A stretch of DNA of 64,000 nt from JABJGO01 sp963921245 (GCA_963921245.4 CAWUEY030000001.1:2666001-2730000), one strand, 5' to 3'; counted from the stretch's first letter, positions 16,965 through 26,020 are shown. A program made the numbers and translations. Notes: generated by a model from the letters alone, not told the origin.

Positions 16965-17588
16965 ATGACGTTTCTTAGAACTGCTGGTCTGAGAACCGCT
17001 GACAGCACCCTGGGCCTTGTTGCCGGGTGCTGTGTGGCCCTGTCCGCTGTCGCCCTGCTCGTTGCGGCCTTGTTCGTTGTAACCCTGCCCGCCCTGGCCC
17101 ATGAAGTCAAGGCGGGAAACCTGACCATCGTGCACCCCTTTGCCCGGGCGTCCGCCGGGGCGGGGCGCACAGGCGCGGCGTTCATGGAGGTTCACAATCA
17201 TGGTGAGACCGCAGAGCGCCTAATTGCCGTATCGGTCAGCAGCACCATTGCCGGTCGCGCCGAAATTCACACCCATGTCATGGAAAACGACGTGGCAAAA
17301 ATGCGGAAAATCGAGGGCGGCATTGAAATTCCCGCCGGTGGCAGGGTGGCGTTACAACCGGGCGGCCTGCACGTAATGTTCATGAAACTGGCAAAACCGT
17401 TTGCAGAAGGTGACGATTTCACAATGACCCTGACCTTCGAAAATGCCGGGGAGATGGACGTAACCGTGCCGGTCCTGGCCGTGGATGCCGGTACCGGGTC
17501 CGGGATGGATCACGGAAAGCATGATCATGGAGACCATGATCACAGTGATCACCCCCACGGAGAGCATGATCATGGGGAGCACGAATAA
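16965..17588 (+). CDS. Periplasmic copper chaperone, PCu(A)C family, with His-rich tail
   Basis: A 207-residue exported protein. An N-terminal hydrophobic stretch ending LPALAHE is a signal peptide. The PCu(A)C domain shows GRTGAAFMEVHNHG, the ligands in EIHTHVMENDVAKM, and GGLHVMFMKL (the HxM element). Family members hand Cu(I) to the CuA centre of oxidase subunit II. A C-terminal tail of about 28 residues is repetitive in His, Asp and Gly and likely binds extra metal. ATG at 16965 follows an AAGGAT site; earlier in-frame starts exist at 16920, 16926 and 16938. It fits with the ctaC-ctaE operon 10 kb away. Confidence 0.9.
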   Translation: MTFLRTAGLRTADSTLGLVAGCCVALSAVALLVAALFVVTLPALAHEVKAGNLTIVHPFARASAGAGRTGAAFMEVHNHGETAERLIAVSVSSTIAGRAEIHTHVMENDVAKMRKIEGGIEIPAGGRVALQPGGLHVMFMKLAKPFAEGDDFTMTLTFENAGEMDVTVPVLAVDAGTGSGMDHGKHDHGDHDHSDHPHGEHDHGEHE

Positions 17589-17707
17589 CCGCTGATCCAA
17601 AGCGCACGGGTTCGCTCAGGCACCGCCACGACACTTACCAGGGTGCTGCACTCACCGGGAGCCGCGCCCGGGTCTGCACACCCTGATCGGTCAATGCATG
17701 GATATCT

Positions 17708-17748
17708 GGGGCGGGAATCGGGAACACAGACAAAAATACACCCGCCCC
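17708..17748. terminator. Possible hairpin between convergent genes
   Basis: GGGGCGGG (17708-17715) pairs perfectly with CCCGCCCC (17741-17748) around a long loop. A second GGGCGG/CCGCCC hairpin lies at 17802-17822. They fall in the 243-bp space between the copper chaperone gene (plus) and the first FecR-domain gene (minus). No T-run follows, so a terminator role is only probable. Confidence 0.35.
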
Positions 17749-17831
17749 CCAGCACCGCCACCACATGAACAGCAACCCGGGAGGGCAGACTGGCGGGGTA
17801 GGGGCGGAAGCTTTACCCGCCCAGCACCCGT

Positions 17832-20468
17832 TCAGGCGATGGTGATGCCATCGAGCTCGTCAGCGTTAGCGTCAGCATAAGCGGCAATATCTTCAACGAA
17901 GATGATATCCTCCGCTTCAATATCCACTACTTCCGTCGGATGGGAAACTGTGGCGATCGTAATTGCAGCGTTGCCTGTGCCGAAGCCGTCCGCATCATAC
18001 TGCAGTTCACCGCTGGAATCATTAAAATACCAGAAGGTACTCGCATCTGGTGCGTCATGATGGTAATTGCTGACGAAGGTCTCAGCCCGTAGATCACCAT
18101 TCTCGGCCGCGCCATTGAAGTTGTTGGCGTCGAACACGAATTTGACATCGGAGCCGCCGTTAAACGAGAAGGTGCTCGAGCCGACAATTTCGTCGCCACC
18201 ATCACTAGGGTCGTTGTAGAGAAAGTTCACCTCCGTATCCGTTGGCATACCCGCTAGGTCAATGATATCCGAACCGGCCTTGCCCTCAATAAGGAGTCGA
18301 TCCGGCCAGTCGACAAGCCTGAGATACAGCGCGGGTTCTATGTTGTTGTTCCCGGAATCTCCAAAAATGTAATAATTCGATTCTTCGGCTTCCGGCGCAA
18401 CGGCCTCGGCTTCCGTGGTTTCCGGTGCGGCGTCCGTGGTTTCCGTGGTTTCCGGTGCGGCGTCCGTGGTTTCCGTGGTTTCCGGTGCGGCGTCCGTGGT
18501 TTCCGGCGCAACGGCTGCTGGCGCGTCATCCTCGTCTTCTTCCGGTGCGGCGTCCGTGGTTTCCGGGGCGATATCCTCGTCTTCTTCCGGCGCGGTGGCC
18601 TCGGTGACGCCCGTATCCAGCACCGGTTCAGGCGCAGGCGTGGCGGCGACCACGGGTTGTGGCAACGTCGGCGTGAAAACCGCAATGGGTGGCGGCGGCG
18701 GCGCGAGCTCTGGCGGCGCGGTTTCTTCCGTTACCGCCTCGGCAACGATCGCTTCCGGCTCCGCAGCAACGGCGGCTTCCGCTTCCGCCGCGACTTCTTC
18801 ACCTTCCAAAGTGACGGCGGCTTCAGCAGCGGCTTCCTGGGACGCTGCCTCTGCGGCCTGGGCGGCAATAGCCGCCGCCTCAGCCTGGGCCTGGGTGGCC
18901 TCGGCTTCAGCAGCCGCAGCTTGGGCCTGAGCTTGTGCGGCCTGAACGTCCTGCGCGGCGGCTTCCAGAGCATCGGATGCGGATGTGGTCACGCCCACAT
19001 CCGCAGCAGCGCTCGCCGTGGCCCCGGCGGGACTGGTCTGTAGGACAGCGGCCTCTGCCTCTGCGGCCTCGGCTTCGGCGGCAGCAACGGCGGCCAGGGC
19101 CTCTGCGGCCTCGGCTTCGGCGGCAGCAACAGCGGCCTGAGCTTCGGCGGCCAGGGCCTCAGCTTCAGCGGCGGCGGCCAGGGCGGCGGCGGCTTCAGCC
19201 TGCTCGGCTTCTGTCGTGGCAGCGGCGGCCAGCGCCTCCGCTTCGGCGACGGCGGCCTCGGCTTCCGCGGCCGCAGCTTCGGCTTCAGCAGCAGCCTCGG
19301 CGGCCTCGGCTTCAGCGGCGGCGGCTTCGCCCGCGGCTTCCTCAACGGCAGCGGTGGCCTCGGCGGCAGCGGCCTCGGCTTCCCGAGCCGCCTCGACGCC
19401 AGCCTCGGCGCCCTCAACAACGGCCTCTGGGAAAGAGTCCGCCACACCGGGAAGACCCGACAGCGCACTGCCGAAAACCTGGCCGATCTGTTCGGCGGAG
19501 AAGGGAATAGGAACCGTCGGCGCAGCACCCGGTGCCACGTTCACGCCCGTGTTAGGCGTGTTGATGATGGTGGTGCCGTTGGCGTTGGCGACAATGATCT
19601 CACCCGTAATGCCACCCGTTTCCGGCAGAATAGCGACCGTCAGGTCACCGTCGGCACTGACGCTGCCGCCACCGCCGGTACCCCGGATACCAATGGTGCC
19701 AACGGGCGTGTCAATAACGGCGGCGTCCGGGTCGGTCTTGGCAATGGCTCCGCTGACGAAACTGAAGGTTCCCTGCAACATGGTCAGCGCCGCGCTGCCG
19801 GACTGAGCCTCCGCCGAATAGACCAACTCATCAATGGTCACATACCCGTCCTCGCCCAGAGAAAACTTGCTTTCATCCACGAACAGAACGCCCACGGAAC
19901 TGTCGGCGGCGGTATCCATGATGTCACCCTGATAGATGGGATCACCGACCGAGAGATTTTCAACGGTGCCGTCCGCCCGGGTAACCTCAACGGTCCCCTC
20001 CAGGGTTTCCACTGTACCAACGGGTTCGCTGACCTGGGCCAGAAACTCCATCTCGTCCTCGGCACTGGCAAACTCACCGGGAACCATAGGCCCCGCAAGC
20101 CGGGCCACAACAAGGCCATCGAGCGTCACGCCTTCGGATGACGCGATGGCGGGCGGATAGTCGGCGTCGAAGTAATCCTCAATCAGGACTTCCTGTCCGT
20201 CCGGGCCGGTAATGATGAGATCGGAACCGTCACGCGTGAAGTCCCCGCGCAGGAACCACGCGCCACCGGGAACCACAACAGGTTCGCCCGTCGCAAGGGC
20301 TTCCTCGGCGGAAAGAACAATTGGCGCGTAAGCCTCCGCACCCTCGCCGTCCGGCAGGGTAAAGCTGCTCAATGATGCCCCTAGCGGCGAAAATTCGCCC
20401 GCAGTGGCGCTATCTGTGTCTGTTTCGGTGCTCAACGCGAAAGGTTGAGTATCATGTGTTCCGGCCAT
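17832..20468 (-). CDS. FecR-domain, Ala/Glu-rich probable type-I-secreted protein, copy 1
   Basis: An 878-residue acidic protein without a classical signal peptide. Residues about 150-300 form a FecR-like domain: VGTVETLEGTVEVTRADGTV, DTPVGTIGIRGTGGGG. A roughly 250-residue linker of Ala/Glu repeats follows, probably a helix or coiled coil, and then repeats of ETTDAAPE. The last 160 residues contain FNGGSDVKFVFDANNF and YDADGFGTGNAAITIATV, resembling C-terminal domains of type I secreted RTX proteins. Function is not known; a surface or adhesin-like role is inferred. It is nearly a duplicate of the gene at 20836-23424. Confidence 0.8.
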   Translation of the reverse strand: MAGTHDTQPFALSTETDTDSATAGEFSPLGASLSSFTLPDGEGAEAYAPIVLSAEEALATGEPVVVPGGAWFLRGDFTRDGSDLIITGPDGQEVLIEDYFDADYPPAIASSEGVTLDGLVVARLAGPMVPGEFASAEDEMEFLAQVSEPVGTVETLEGTVEVTRADGTVENLSVGDPIYQGDIMDTAADSSVGVLFVDESKFSLGEDGYVTIDELVYSAEAQSGSAALTMLQGTFSFVSGAIAKTDPDAAVIDTPVGTIGIRGTGGGGSVSADGDLTVAILPETGGITGEIIVANANGTTIINTPNTGVNVAPGAAPTVPIPFSAEQIGQVFGSALSGLPGVADSFPEAVVEGAEAGVEAAREAEAAAAEATAAVEEAAGEAAAAEAEAAEAAAEAEAAAAEAEAAVAEAEALAAAATTEAEQAEAAAALAAAAEAEALAAEAQAAVAAAEAEAAEALAAVAAAEAEAAEAEAAVLQTSPAGATASAAADVGVTTSASDALEAAAQDVQAAQAQAQAAAAEAEATQAQAEAAAIAAQAAEAASQEAAAEAAVTLEGEEVAAEAEAAVAAEPEAIVAEAVTEETAPPELAPPPPPIAVFTPTLPQPVVAATPAPEPVLDTGVTEATAPEEDEDIAPETTDAAPEEDEDDAPAAVAPETTDAAPETTETTDAAPETTETTDAAPETTEAEAVAPEAEESNYYIFGDSGNNNIEPALYLRLVDWPDRLLIEGKAGSDIIDLAGMPTDTEVNFLYNDPSDGGDEIVGSSTFSFNGGSDVKFVFDANNFNGAAENGDLRAETFVSNYHHDAPDASTFWYFNDSSGELQYDADGFGTGNAAITIATVSHPTEVVDIEAEDIIFVEDIAAYADANADELDGITIA

Positions 20469-20641
20469 CTTTCACTCTCCGTTCCCAATTCGGCTGGGGC
20501 AGAATGGCCCGCAGCTTCCGTCCCGAAGAACGCAGGACTATAACTTAGGACCATAATACGCCTTGCCGGTTAACAAAAACCAGGGGAAAAACCCGAAATC
20601 CCCGCATATTGTGACAATCTGTGACACCCGTCACAGCTTTG
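18472..20641. repeat. 2.17-kb direct repeat, unit 1
   Basis: By eye this block matches 21428-23597 at a constant offset of 2956 bp. It covers the 5' roughly 665 codons of the FecR-domain gene plus about 170 bp of upstream DNA, including the TGTGA-N6-TCACA site. Outside the block the two copies diverge in the ETTDAAP repeats and in the C-terminal domain. Confidence 0.85.
20620..20635. promoter_or_regulatory. CRP/FNR-family-type palindrome upstream of FecR copy 1
   Basis: TGTGACACCCGTCACA is a perfect inverted repeat (TGTGAC-N4-GTCACA) and matches the CRP consensus TGTGA-N6-TCACA. It ends about 152 bp before the start codon at 20468. A partial extra half-site (TTGTGACA) lies 9 bp away. This suggests control by a CRP-like regulator, an inference from consensus only. 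Confidence 0.5.
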
Positions 20642-20776
20642 ACACCCGTAACAGGAAAAAACGCCGGTTTTCCGCCCTTTTGTGGCGTTATTGACCAGGC
20701 GCTACCAACCATTGGGATAGGCTATGCAAGAGCGCACAGCACGGTAAATACAGGGCAGTAAATCGGCAGGGCGGCG

Positions 20777-20799
20777 CGGGCGGGATCTTTACCCGCCCG
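20777..20799 (-). terminator. Hairpin downstream of FecR copy 2
   Basis: CGGGCGGG (20777-20784) and CCCGCCCG (20792-20799) form a perfect 8-bp stem around a 7-nt loop, about 37 bp past the copy 2 stop. A similar GC stem follows copy 1 at 17802-17822. No U-run follows on the minus strand, so termination may be weak or the hairpin may protect mRNA. Confidence 0.45.
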
Positions 20800-20835
20800 G
20801 AACCCGATCAGGCGATGGTGATTCTATCGGACTCG

Positions 20836-23424
20836 TCAGGTGACACCATAAGCGGCGGCAACATCTTCAACGAAGATGATATCCTCCGCTTCAATCTCCA
20901 CTACTTCCGTCGGATGGAAAACTGTGGCGATCGTAACGTAAGCGTTGCCTGTGCCGAAGCCGTCCGCATCATACCGCAGTTCACCGCTGGTATCATCAAA
21001 AAACCAGAAGACGTTCGCATCTGGTGCGTCATGATGGTAATTGCTGCTGAAGGTCTCAGCCCGTAGATCACCATTCTCGTCCGAGCCAGTGAAGTTGTTG
21101 GCGTCGAACACGAATTTGACATCGGAGCCGCCGTTAAACGAGAAGGTGCTCGAGCCGACAATTTCGTCGCCACCATCACTAGGGTCGGCGTAGAGAAAGT
21201 TCACCTCCACATCCGTTGGCATACCCGCCAGGTCAATGAAATCATCACCGCCCTTGCCCTCAATAAGGAGTCGATCCGGCCAGCTACCGACAACGGCGGA
21301 ATACACCAGATCGAGATTCATGTCGTCTCTGAGAGGTCCTCCAGAAATGTACTCATGCGGCGGGTCCGTGGTTTCCGGTGCGGCGTCCGTGGTTTCCGTG
21401 GCGGCCTCGTCTTCTTCCGGTGCGGCGTCCGTGGTTTCCGGTGCGGCGTCCGTGGTTTCCGGCGCAACGGCTGCTGGCGCGTCATCCTCGTCTTCTTCCG
21501 GTGCGGCGTCCGTGGTTTCCGGGGCGATATCCTCGTCTTCTTCCGGCGCGGTGGCCTCGGTGACGCCCGTATCCAGCACCGGTTCAGGCGCAGGCGTGGC
21601 GGCGACCACGGGTTGTGGCAACGTCGGCGTGAAAACCGCAATGGGTGGCGGCGGCGGCGCGAGCTCTGGCGGCGCGGTTTCTTCCGTTACCGCCTCGGCA
21701 ACGATCGCTTCCGGCTCCGCAGCAACGGCGGCTTCCGCTTCCGCCGCGACTTCTTCACCTTCCAAAGTGACGGCGGCTTCAGCAGCGGCTTCCTGGGACG
21801 CTGCCTCTGCGGCCTGGGCGGCAATAGCCGCCGCCTCAGCCTGGGCCTGGGTGGCCTCGGCTTCAGCAGCCGCAGCTTGGGCCTGAGCTTGTGCGGCCTG
21901 AACGTCCTGCGCGGCGGCTTCCAGAGCATCGGATGCGGATGTGGTCACGCCCACATCCGCAGCAGCGCTCGCCGTGGCCCCGGCGGGACTGGTCTGTAGG
22001 ACAGCGGCCTCTGCCTCTGCGGCCTCGGCTTCGGCGGCAGCAACGGCGGCCAGGGCCTCTGCGGCCTCGGCTTCGGCGGCAGCAACAGCGGCCTGAGCTT
22101 CGGCGGCCAGGGCCTCAGCTTCAGCGGCGGCGGCCAGGGCGGCGGCGGCTTCAGCCTGCTCGGCTTCTGTCGTGGCAGCGGCGGCCAGCGCCTCCGCTTC
22201 GGCGACGGCGGCCTCGGCTTCCGCGGCCGCAGCTTCGGCTTCAGCAGCAGCCTCGGCGGCCTCGGCTTCAGCGGCGGCGGCTTCGCCCGCGGCTTCCTCA
22301 ACGGCAGCGGTGGCCTCGGCGGCAGCGGCCTCGGCTTCCCGAGCCGCCTCGACGCCAGCCTCGGCGCCCTCAACAACGGCCTCTGGGAAAGAGTCCGCCA
22401 CACCGGGAAGACCCGACAGCGCACTGCCGAAAACCTGGCCGATCTGTTCGGCGGAGAAGGGAATAGGAACCGTCGGCGCAGCACCCGGTGCCACGTTCAC
22501 GCCCGTGTTAGGCGTGTTGATGATGGTGGTGCCGTTGGCGTTGGCGACAATGATCTCACCCGTAATGCCACCCGTTTCCGGCAGAATAGCGACCGTCAGG
22601 TCACCGTCGGCACTGACGCTGCCGCCACCGCCGGTACCCCGGATACCAATGGTGCCAACGGGCGTGTCAATAACGGCGGCGTCCGGGTCGGTCTTGGCAA
22701 TGGCTCCGCTGACGAAACTGAAGGTTCCCTGCAACATGGTCAGCGCCGCGCTGCCGGACTGAGCCTCCGCCGAATAGACCAACTCATCAATGGTCACATA
22801 CCCGTCCTCGCCCAGAGAAAACTTGCTTTCATCCACGAACAGAACGCCCACGGAACTGTCGGCGGCGGTATCCATGATGTCACCCTGATAGATGGGATCA
22901 CCGACCGAGAGATTTTCAACGGTGCCGTCCGCCCGGGTAACCTCAACGGTCCCCTCCAGGGTTTCCACTGTACCAACGGGTTCGCTGACCTGGGCCAGAA
23001 ACTCCATCTCGTCCTCGGCACTGGCAAACTCACCGGGAACCATAGGCCCCGCAAGCCGGGCCACAACAAGGCCATCGAGCGTCACGCCTTCGGATGACGC
23101 GATGGCGGGCGGATAGTCGGCGTCGAAGTAATCCTCAATCAGGACTTCCTGTCCGTCCGGGCCGGTAATGATGAGATCGGAACCGTCACGCGTGAAGTCC
23201 CCGCGCAGGAACCACGCGCCACCGGGAACCACAACAGGTTCGCCCGTCGCAAGGGCTTCCTCGGCGGAAAGAACAATTGGCGCGTAAGCCTCCGCACCCT
23301 CGCCGTCCGGCAGGGTAAAGCTGCTCAATGATGCCCCTAGCGGCGAAAATTCGCCCGCAGTGGCGCTATCTGTGTCTGTTTCGGTGCTCAACGCGAAAGG
23401 TTGAGTATCATGTGTTCCGGCCAT
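20836..23424 (-). CDS. FecR-domain, Ala/Glu-rich probable type-I-secreted protein, copy 2
   Basis: An 862-residue paralogue in tandem with copy 1. The first roughly 640 predicted residues are the same as in copy 1: FecR-like domain, Ala/Glu linker and start of the ETTDAAP region. It differs in a PEEDEAATETTDAAPETTDP segment and in scattered changes in the C-terminal domain (LRYDADGFGTGNAYVTIATV). The last residues are lost: a frame change near 20850 gives a stop at 20836, while copy 1's ending TIA plus stop survives out of frame down to 20808. Secretion by a type I system is inferred from the C-terminal fold; no transporter is nearby. Confidence 0.8.
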   Translation of the reverse strand: MAGTHDTQPFALSTETDTDSATAGEFSPLGASLSSFTLPDGEGAEAYAPIVLSAEEALATGEPVVVPGGAWFLRGDFTRDGSDLIITGPDGQEVLIEDYFDADYPPAIASSEGVTLDGLVVARLAGPMVPGEFASAEDEMEFLAQVSEPVGTVETLEGTVEVTRADGTVENLSVGDPIYQGDIMDTAADSSVGVLFVDESKFSLGEDGYVTIDELVYSAEAQSGSAALTMLQGTFSFVSGAIAKTDPDAAVIDTPVGTIGIRGTGGGGSVSADGDLTVAILPETGGITGEIIVANANGTTIINTPNTGVNVAPGAAPTVPIPFSAEQIGQVFGSALSGLPGVADSFPEAVVEGAEAGVEAAREAEAAAAEATAAVEEAAGEAAAAEAEAAEAAAEAEAAAAEAEAAVAEAEALAAAATTEAEQAEAAAALAAAAEAEALAAEAQAAVAAAEAEAAEALAAVAAAEAEAAEAEAAVLQTSPAGATASAAADVGVTTSASDALEAAAQDVQAAQAQAQAAAAEAEATQAQAEAAAIAAQAAEAASQEAAAEAAVTLEGEEVAAEAEAAVAAEPEAIVAEAVTEETAPPELAPPPPPIAVFTPTLPQPVVAATPAPEPVLDTGVTEATAPEEDEDIAPETTDAAPEEDEDDAPAAVAPETTDAAPETTDAAPEEDEAATETTDAAPETTDPPHEYISGGPLRDDMNLDLVYSAVVGSWPDRLLIEGKGGDDFIDLAGMPTDVEVNFLYADPSDGGDEIVGSSTFSFNGGSDVKFVFDANNFTGSDENGDLRAETFSSNYHHDAPDANVFWFFDDTSGELRYDADGFGTGNAYVTIATVFHPTEVVEIEAEDIIFVEDVAAAYGVT

Positions 23425-23597
23425 CTTTCACTCTCCGTTCCCAATTCGGCTGGGGCAGAATGGCCCGCAGCTTCCGTCCCGAAGAACGCAGGACTATAAC
23501 TTAGGACCATAATACGCCTTGCCGGTTAACAAAAACCAGGGGAAAAACCCGAAATCCCCGCATATTGTGACAATCTGTGACACCCGTCACAGCTTTG
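21428..23597. repeat. 2.17-kb direct repeat, unit 2
   Basis: Partner of 18472-20641. The right boundary is sharp: the copies agree to 23597 and differ from the next base (GACACCC at copy 1, GGTAGGG at copy 2). This points to a recent duplication or gene conversion. Confidence 0.85.
23576..23591. promoter_or_regulatory. CRP/FNR-family-type palindrome upstream of FecR copy 2
   Basis: The same TGTGACACCCGTCACA palindrome as at 20620-20635, carried within the duplicated block, about 152 bp before the copy 2 start. Both paralogues should therefore respond to the same regulator. Confidence 0.5.
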
Positions 23598-23640
23598 GTA
23601 GGGCCAGCACCTGAACCCGCGTGCCTTCCAGGGGCACCGG

Positions 23641-24591
23641 TCAGGCCGACACCCTATCGCGGCGCAGGGGCTGGCACATACAGTGCACGCCGCCACCGGC
23701 ATTCAGGAACATGGACACATCCGGATCATAGACCTTGAAGCCATAGGCCCGGAGCCTGGAGATCAGATCCTTGCTGGATTCAGGGGCCAGCACCCGGTCA
23801 TCGCCCAACGACACCACGTTGCAGCCCAGCGCCATGGTATCGCGGAAGCTGACAGGGATGAATTCGATCTTCCTGGATTTCAGCCAGTTCAGAACATGAT
23901 CCGGGGTGGTATCGAGACAGACCGCCGCCAGCCTGGGCGCGATCATGCAGACCATGAGATCAATGTGGACATAGAAATTGTCGATGGGTGCGAAATGGAC
24001 TTCCCAGCCTTCTTTTTCCACCCAGGCGGCGATCTGGCGGGCGGAAACCTCTTCGCAGCGGAGGCCGGTGTAACCGATCATCACAGCCCCGGGCTCAATG
24101 ATGTTGAAATCGCCGCCTTCAAAGTTCCCGGCAGACACCATGTCGTAAATGGGGATGTCACGGGACTCGTAGAACCGGAGAGCCGCCGAATACTCACCCC
24201 GGCGGCGCGGGTTCGCCATCTGGGTAATTACCGCCCCCCACGGTGTCATGAAGCTGCTGTCACGGGCAAAGACCTGATAACACAGCTCTTCCTGTGGCGG
24301 ATGTGTATGAACGGTAACGCCGGCTTCCCGGTAGGCCTCGACCATTTCCCGGTGCTGGCGCATGGCGACCTGGTGGTCGAACTGTAAACCATCCCGTTCA
24401 GCGGCCCGGACCACAGAACTCCAGGCGGCATTCTCCGTCGTCATCCAGCGGAAGGTCTCGGGCGGGCCCAGCAACACGTCGCGCAGGGTGCCGTACTCAC
24501 TGTTGGCACCCCATTTTTCAAGCGGTGGGGTATTGCCCTCAGGATGGCGACGGCGGAAACGGCTTTCTTTTGGCGTGCTCATCTCGTTCAT
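23641..24591 (-). CDS. Amidinotransferase/dimethylargininase-fold hydrolase
   Basis: A 316-residue protein of the pentein superfamily (arginine deiminase, DDAH, amidinotransferase). FARDSSFMTPWGAVI, GNFEGGDFNII, the His in NFYVHIDLM and the C-terminal nucleophile in NAGGGVHCMCQPL are the expected catalytic elements. Members cleave guanidino groups of arginine derivatives; a dimethylarginine or arginine substrate is likely but unproven. GGAG lies 6 nt before the ATG at 24591. It is 17 bp downstream of the DUF2478 gene on the same strand, and other nitrogen-release genes follow within 8 kb. Confidence 0.85.
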   Translation of the reverse strand: MNEMSTPKESRFRRRHPEGNTPPLEKWGANSEYGTLRDVLLGPPETFRWMTTENAAWSSVVRAAERDGLQFDHQVAMRQHREMVEAYREAGVTVHTHPPQEELCYQVFARDSSFMTPWGAVITQMANPRRRGEYSAALRFYESRDIPIYDMVSAGNFEGGDFNIIEPGAVMIGYTGLRCEEVSARQIAAWVEKEGWEVHFAPIDNFYVHIDLMVCMIAPRLAAVCLDTTPDHVLNWLKSRKIEFIPVSFRDTMALGCNVVSLGDDRVLAPESSKDLISRLRAYGFKVYDPDVSMFLNAGGGVHCMCQPLRRDRVSA

Positions 24592-24608
24592 GGCGATCTC
24601 CGCGGCGT

Positions 24609-25226
24609 TTAGCGTTGGTGGGGTGTGTTTGTGGGTATGTGTGCGGCGGGTTTAACACGCGCCCACCAGTCGTGAAAAGACCCTGGTCCGTAACTCAGGT
24701 CCTCGCCCAAGCCACCGCTGAAGGCCAGCCATTTGTCCCGAACCCCGTCCGGTACGGCAACCAGGGTCGGGATGCCTTCTGAGACGGCGTGCAAGATATC
24801 CTGTGAAAGCCCCTCTCCGCGCTGTTCCTGTTCACCGAATTTCTCGATGATCACCACATCCACACCGTCGCGAATGGCCCTTGCGGCAGCACCGCTGGCC
24901 TCGGCAAGGGCGGCGACATCAAGCGAACAGTTGTGATTGATACGGTCCGATTCTGTGGGACGGTTCAAAGCGATATGTTCACCGGTATCGAGCGCCACGG
25001 CATCCACCCCCCGGGTTCTGCCGTCGGCGTCCAGCAACAGTTCCTGGACAATGCCACCCACACGCCACCCACTGGCCGCCAGTTCATCAGCGAAGCTCCG
25101 CAGCAATCCCGTTTGCTGCTGGCCTGACGAATAAAAGGCAGCGGCCAGAAGAACCGTTTCTGCTTCTGCTTCCGGGTCGGCATCGGAGCCTTCCGCCGTT
25201 GTATGATGTGAACAGTCCCCGACCAT
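24609..25226 (-). CDS. DUF2478 family protein
   Basis: A 205-residue soluble protein. The pattern LLRSFADELAASGWRVGGIV, CSLDVAALAEASGAAARAI and VVIIEKFGEQEQRGEGLSQD matches DUF2478, a P-loop-like family often found near molybdate genes. Its P-loop is degenerate here (SSGQQQTGLL). The biochemical role is unknown. It is divergent from the metal permease gene (93 bp) and 17 bp upstream of the amidinotransferase-fold gene, so the latter pair is probably one transcript. Confidence 0.7.
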   Translation of the reverse strand: MVGDCSHHTTAEGSDADPEAEAETVLLAAAFYSSGQQQTGLLRSFADELAASGWRVGGIVQELLLDADGRTRGVDAVALDTGEHIALNRPTESDRINHNCSLDVAALAEASGAAARAIRDGVDVVIIEKFGEQEQRGEGLSQDILHAVSEGIPTLVAVPDGVRDKWLAFSGGLGEDLSYGPGSFHDWWARVKPAAHIPTNTPHQR

Positions 25227-25318
25227 GGGCCTGGTATAGCAACAATCATCTCAAAACAACATCCCCGAAAACAAACTACAGGTGGACAGGCCGCTCAATT
25301 CCATAGATAACTGAACCC

Positions 25319-26020
25319 ATGAGTTCGTTTCTTTTTCTCGGTTTTTTGATCGGTATGAAGCACGCGCTGGAGGCCGACCATCTGGCCGCCGTTGCCAGCA
25401 TGGTAGCGGGCAGCAAATCAGTCAAAGATACGGTCAAAATGGGCGCAATCTGGGGCTGCGGCCATGCTTCCGCGCTGTTTGTGTTCTGTGCATTGGCGAT
25501 CCTGAGCGATGCTTTGCCGGTAACGGCGTGGTCATCCTGGCTGGAAGGCGTGGTTGGTCTGATGCTGATCGTTCTGGGCGGTGACGTGCTGCGACGACTG
25601 TATCGGGACCGCGTCCATTTTCACGTCCACCGACACCACAGCGGTGATGTCCATTTTCATGCCCACACCCATACCCCGGACATCGATCACAAGACCGATA
25701 GCCATGACCATACGCACCGCAAACCCGCTCGCCTGAAAACATTGAGTGTGGGTATCATGCACGGTATGGCGGGATCGGCGGTGCTGATCGTGCTGTCAGC
25801 GGGGCTTGCCGAAACACCGTGGATTGGGCTGCTTTATGTCGCCCTGTTCGGCGCAGGTTCTATCCTCGGAATGGCGCTTTTGTCCATGATCATTGCTGTT
25901 CCCATGGCTTACTCGGCCCGCTATCTGACCTGGGGCAATCGCATCGTGCACGTTAGCGTGGGATCGGGAACCATAGTCCTGGGCGGGTATGTTACCTACG
26001 GTGCCTGGATTGCTAGCTGA
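25319..26020 (+). CDS. NiCoT/UreH-type nickel or cobalt permease with His-rich loop
   Basis: A 233-residue inner-membrane protein with about six helices. Helix 1 has the nickel/cobalt transporter signature GMKHALEADHLAAVASM, and helix 2 region IWGCGHASALF adds a conserved His. A cytoplasmic loop (about residues 100-140) is packed with His and Asp and likely buffers metal. MHGMAGSAVLIVL is in the second half. The metal is not determined; nickel is favoured by the HxxxxDH motif. Its stop abuts the stop of the convergent cupin gene with no space. No urease or hydrogenase genes are in the window. Confidence 0.8.
   Translation: MSSFLFLGFLIGMKHALEADHLAAVASMVAGSKSVKDTVKMGAIWGCGHASALFVFCALAILSDALPVTAWSSWLEGVVGLMLIVLGGDVLRRLYRDRVHFHVHRHHSGDVHFHAHTHTPDIDHKTDSHDHTHRKPARLKTLSVGIMHGMAGSAVLIVLSAGLAETPWIGLLYVALFGAGSILGMALLSMIIAVPMAYSARYLTWGNRIVHVSVGSGTIVLGGYVTYGAWIAS

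Larger units (their letters stand above)
20469..20835. other. 367-bp intergenic region between the FecR paralogues
   Basis: It holds the upstream region of copy 1 (20469-20641, shared with copy 2), then about 140 bp of unique sequence, then the hairpin downstream of copy 2. No open frame of note lies here. The last 25 bp before 20836 still resemble the copy 1 coding end. Confidence 0.6.

Noticed and set aside
18415..19806. Long plus-strand ORFs rich in Ala/Ser/Pro/Arg opposite the FecR-domain genes (also at 21236-22762)
   Set aside because: They are mirror frames of the GCN-rich Ala/Glu repeats. The same low-complexity frames recur in both copies, and they have no ribosome sites or family motifs.
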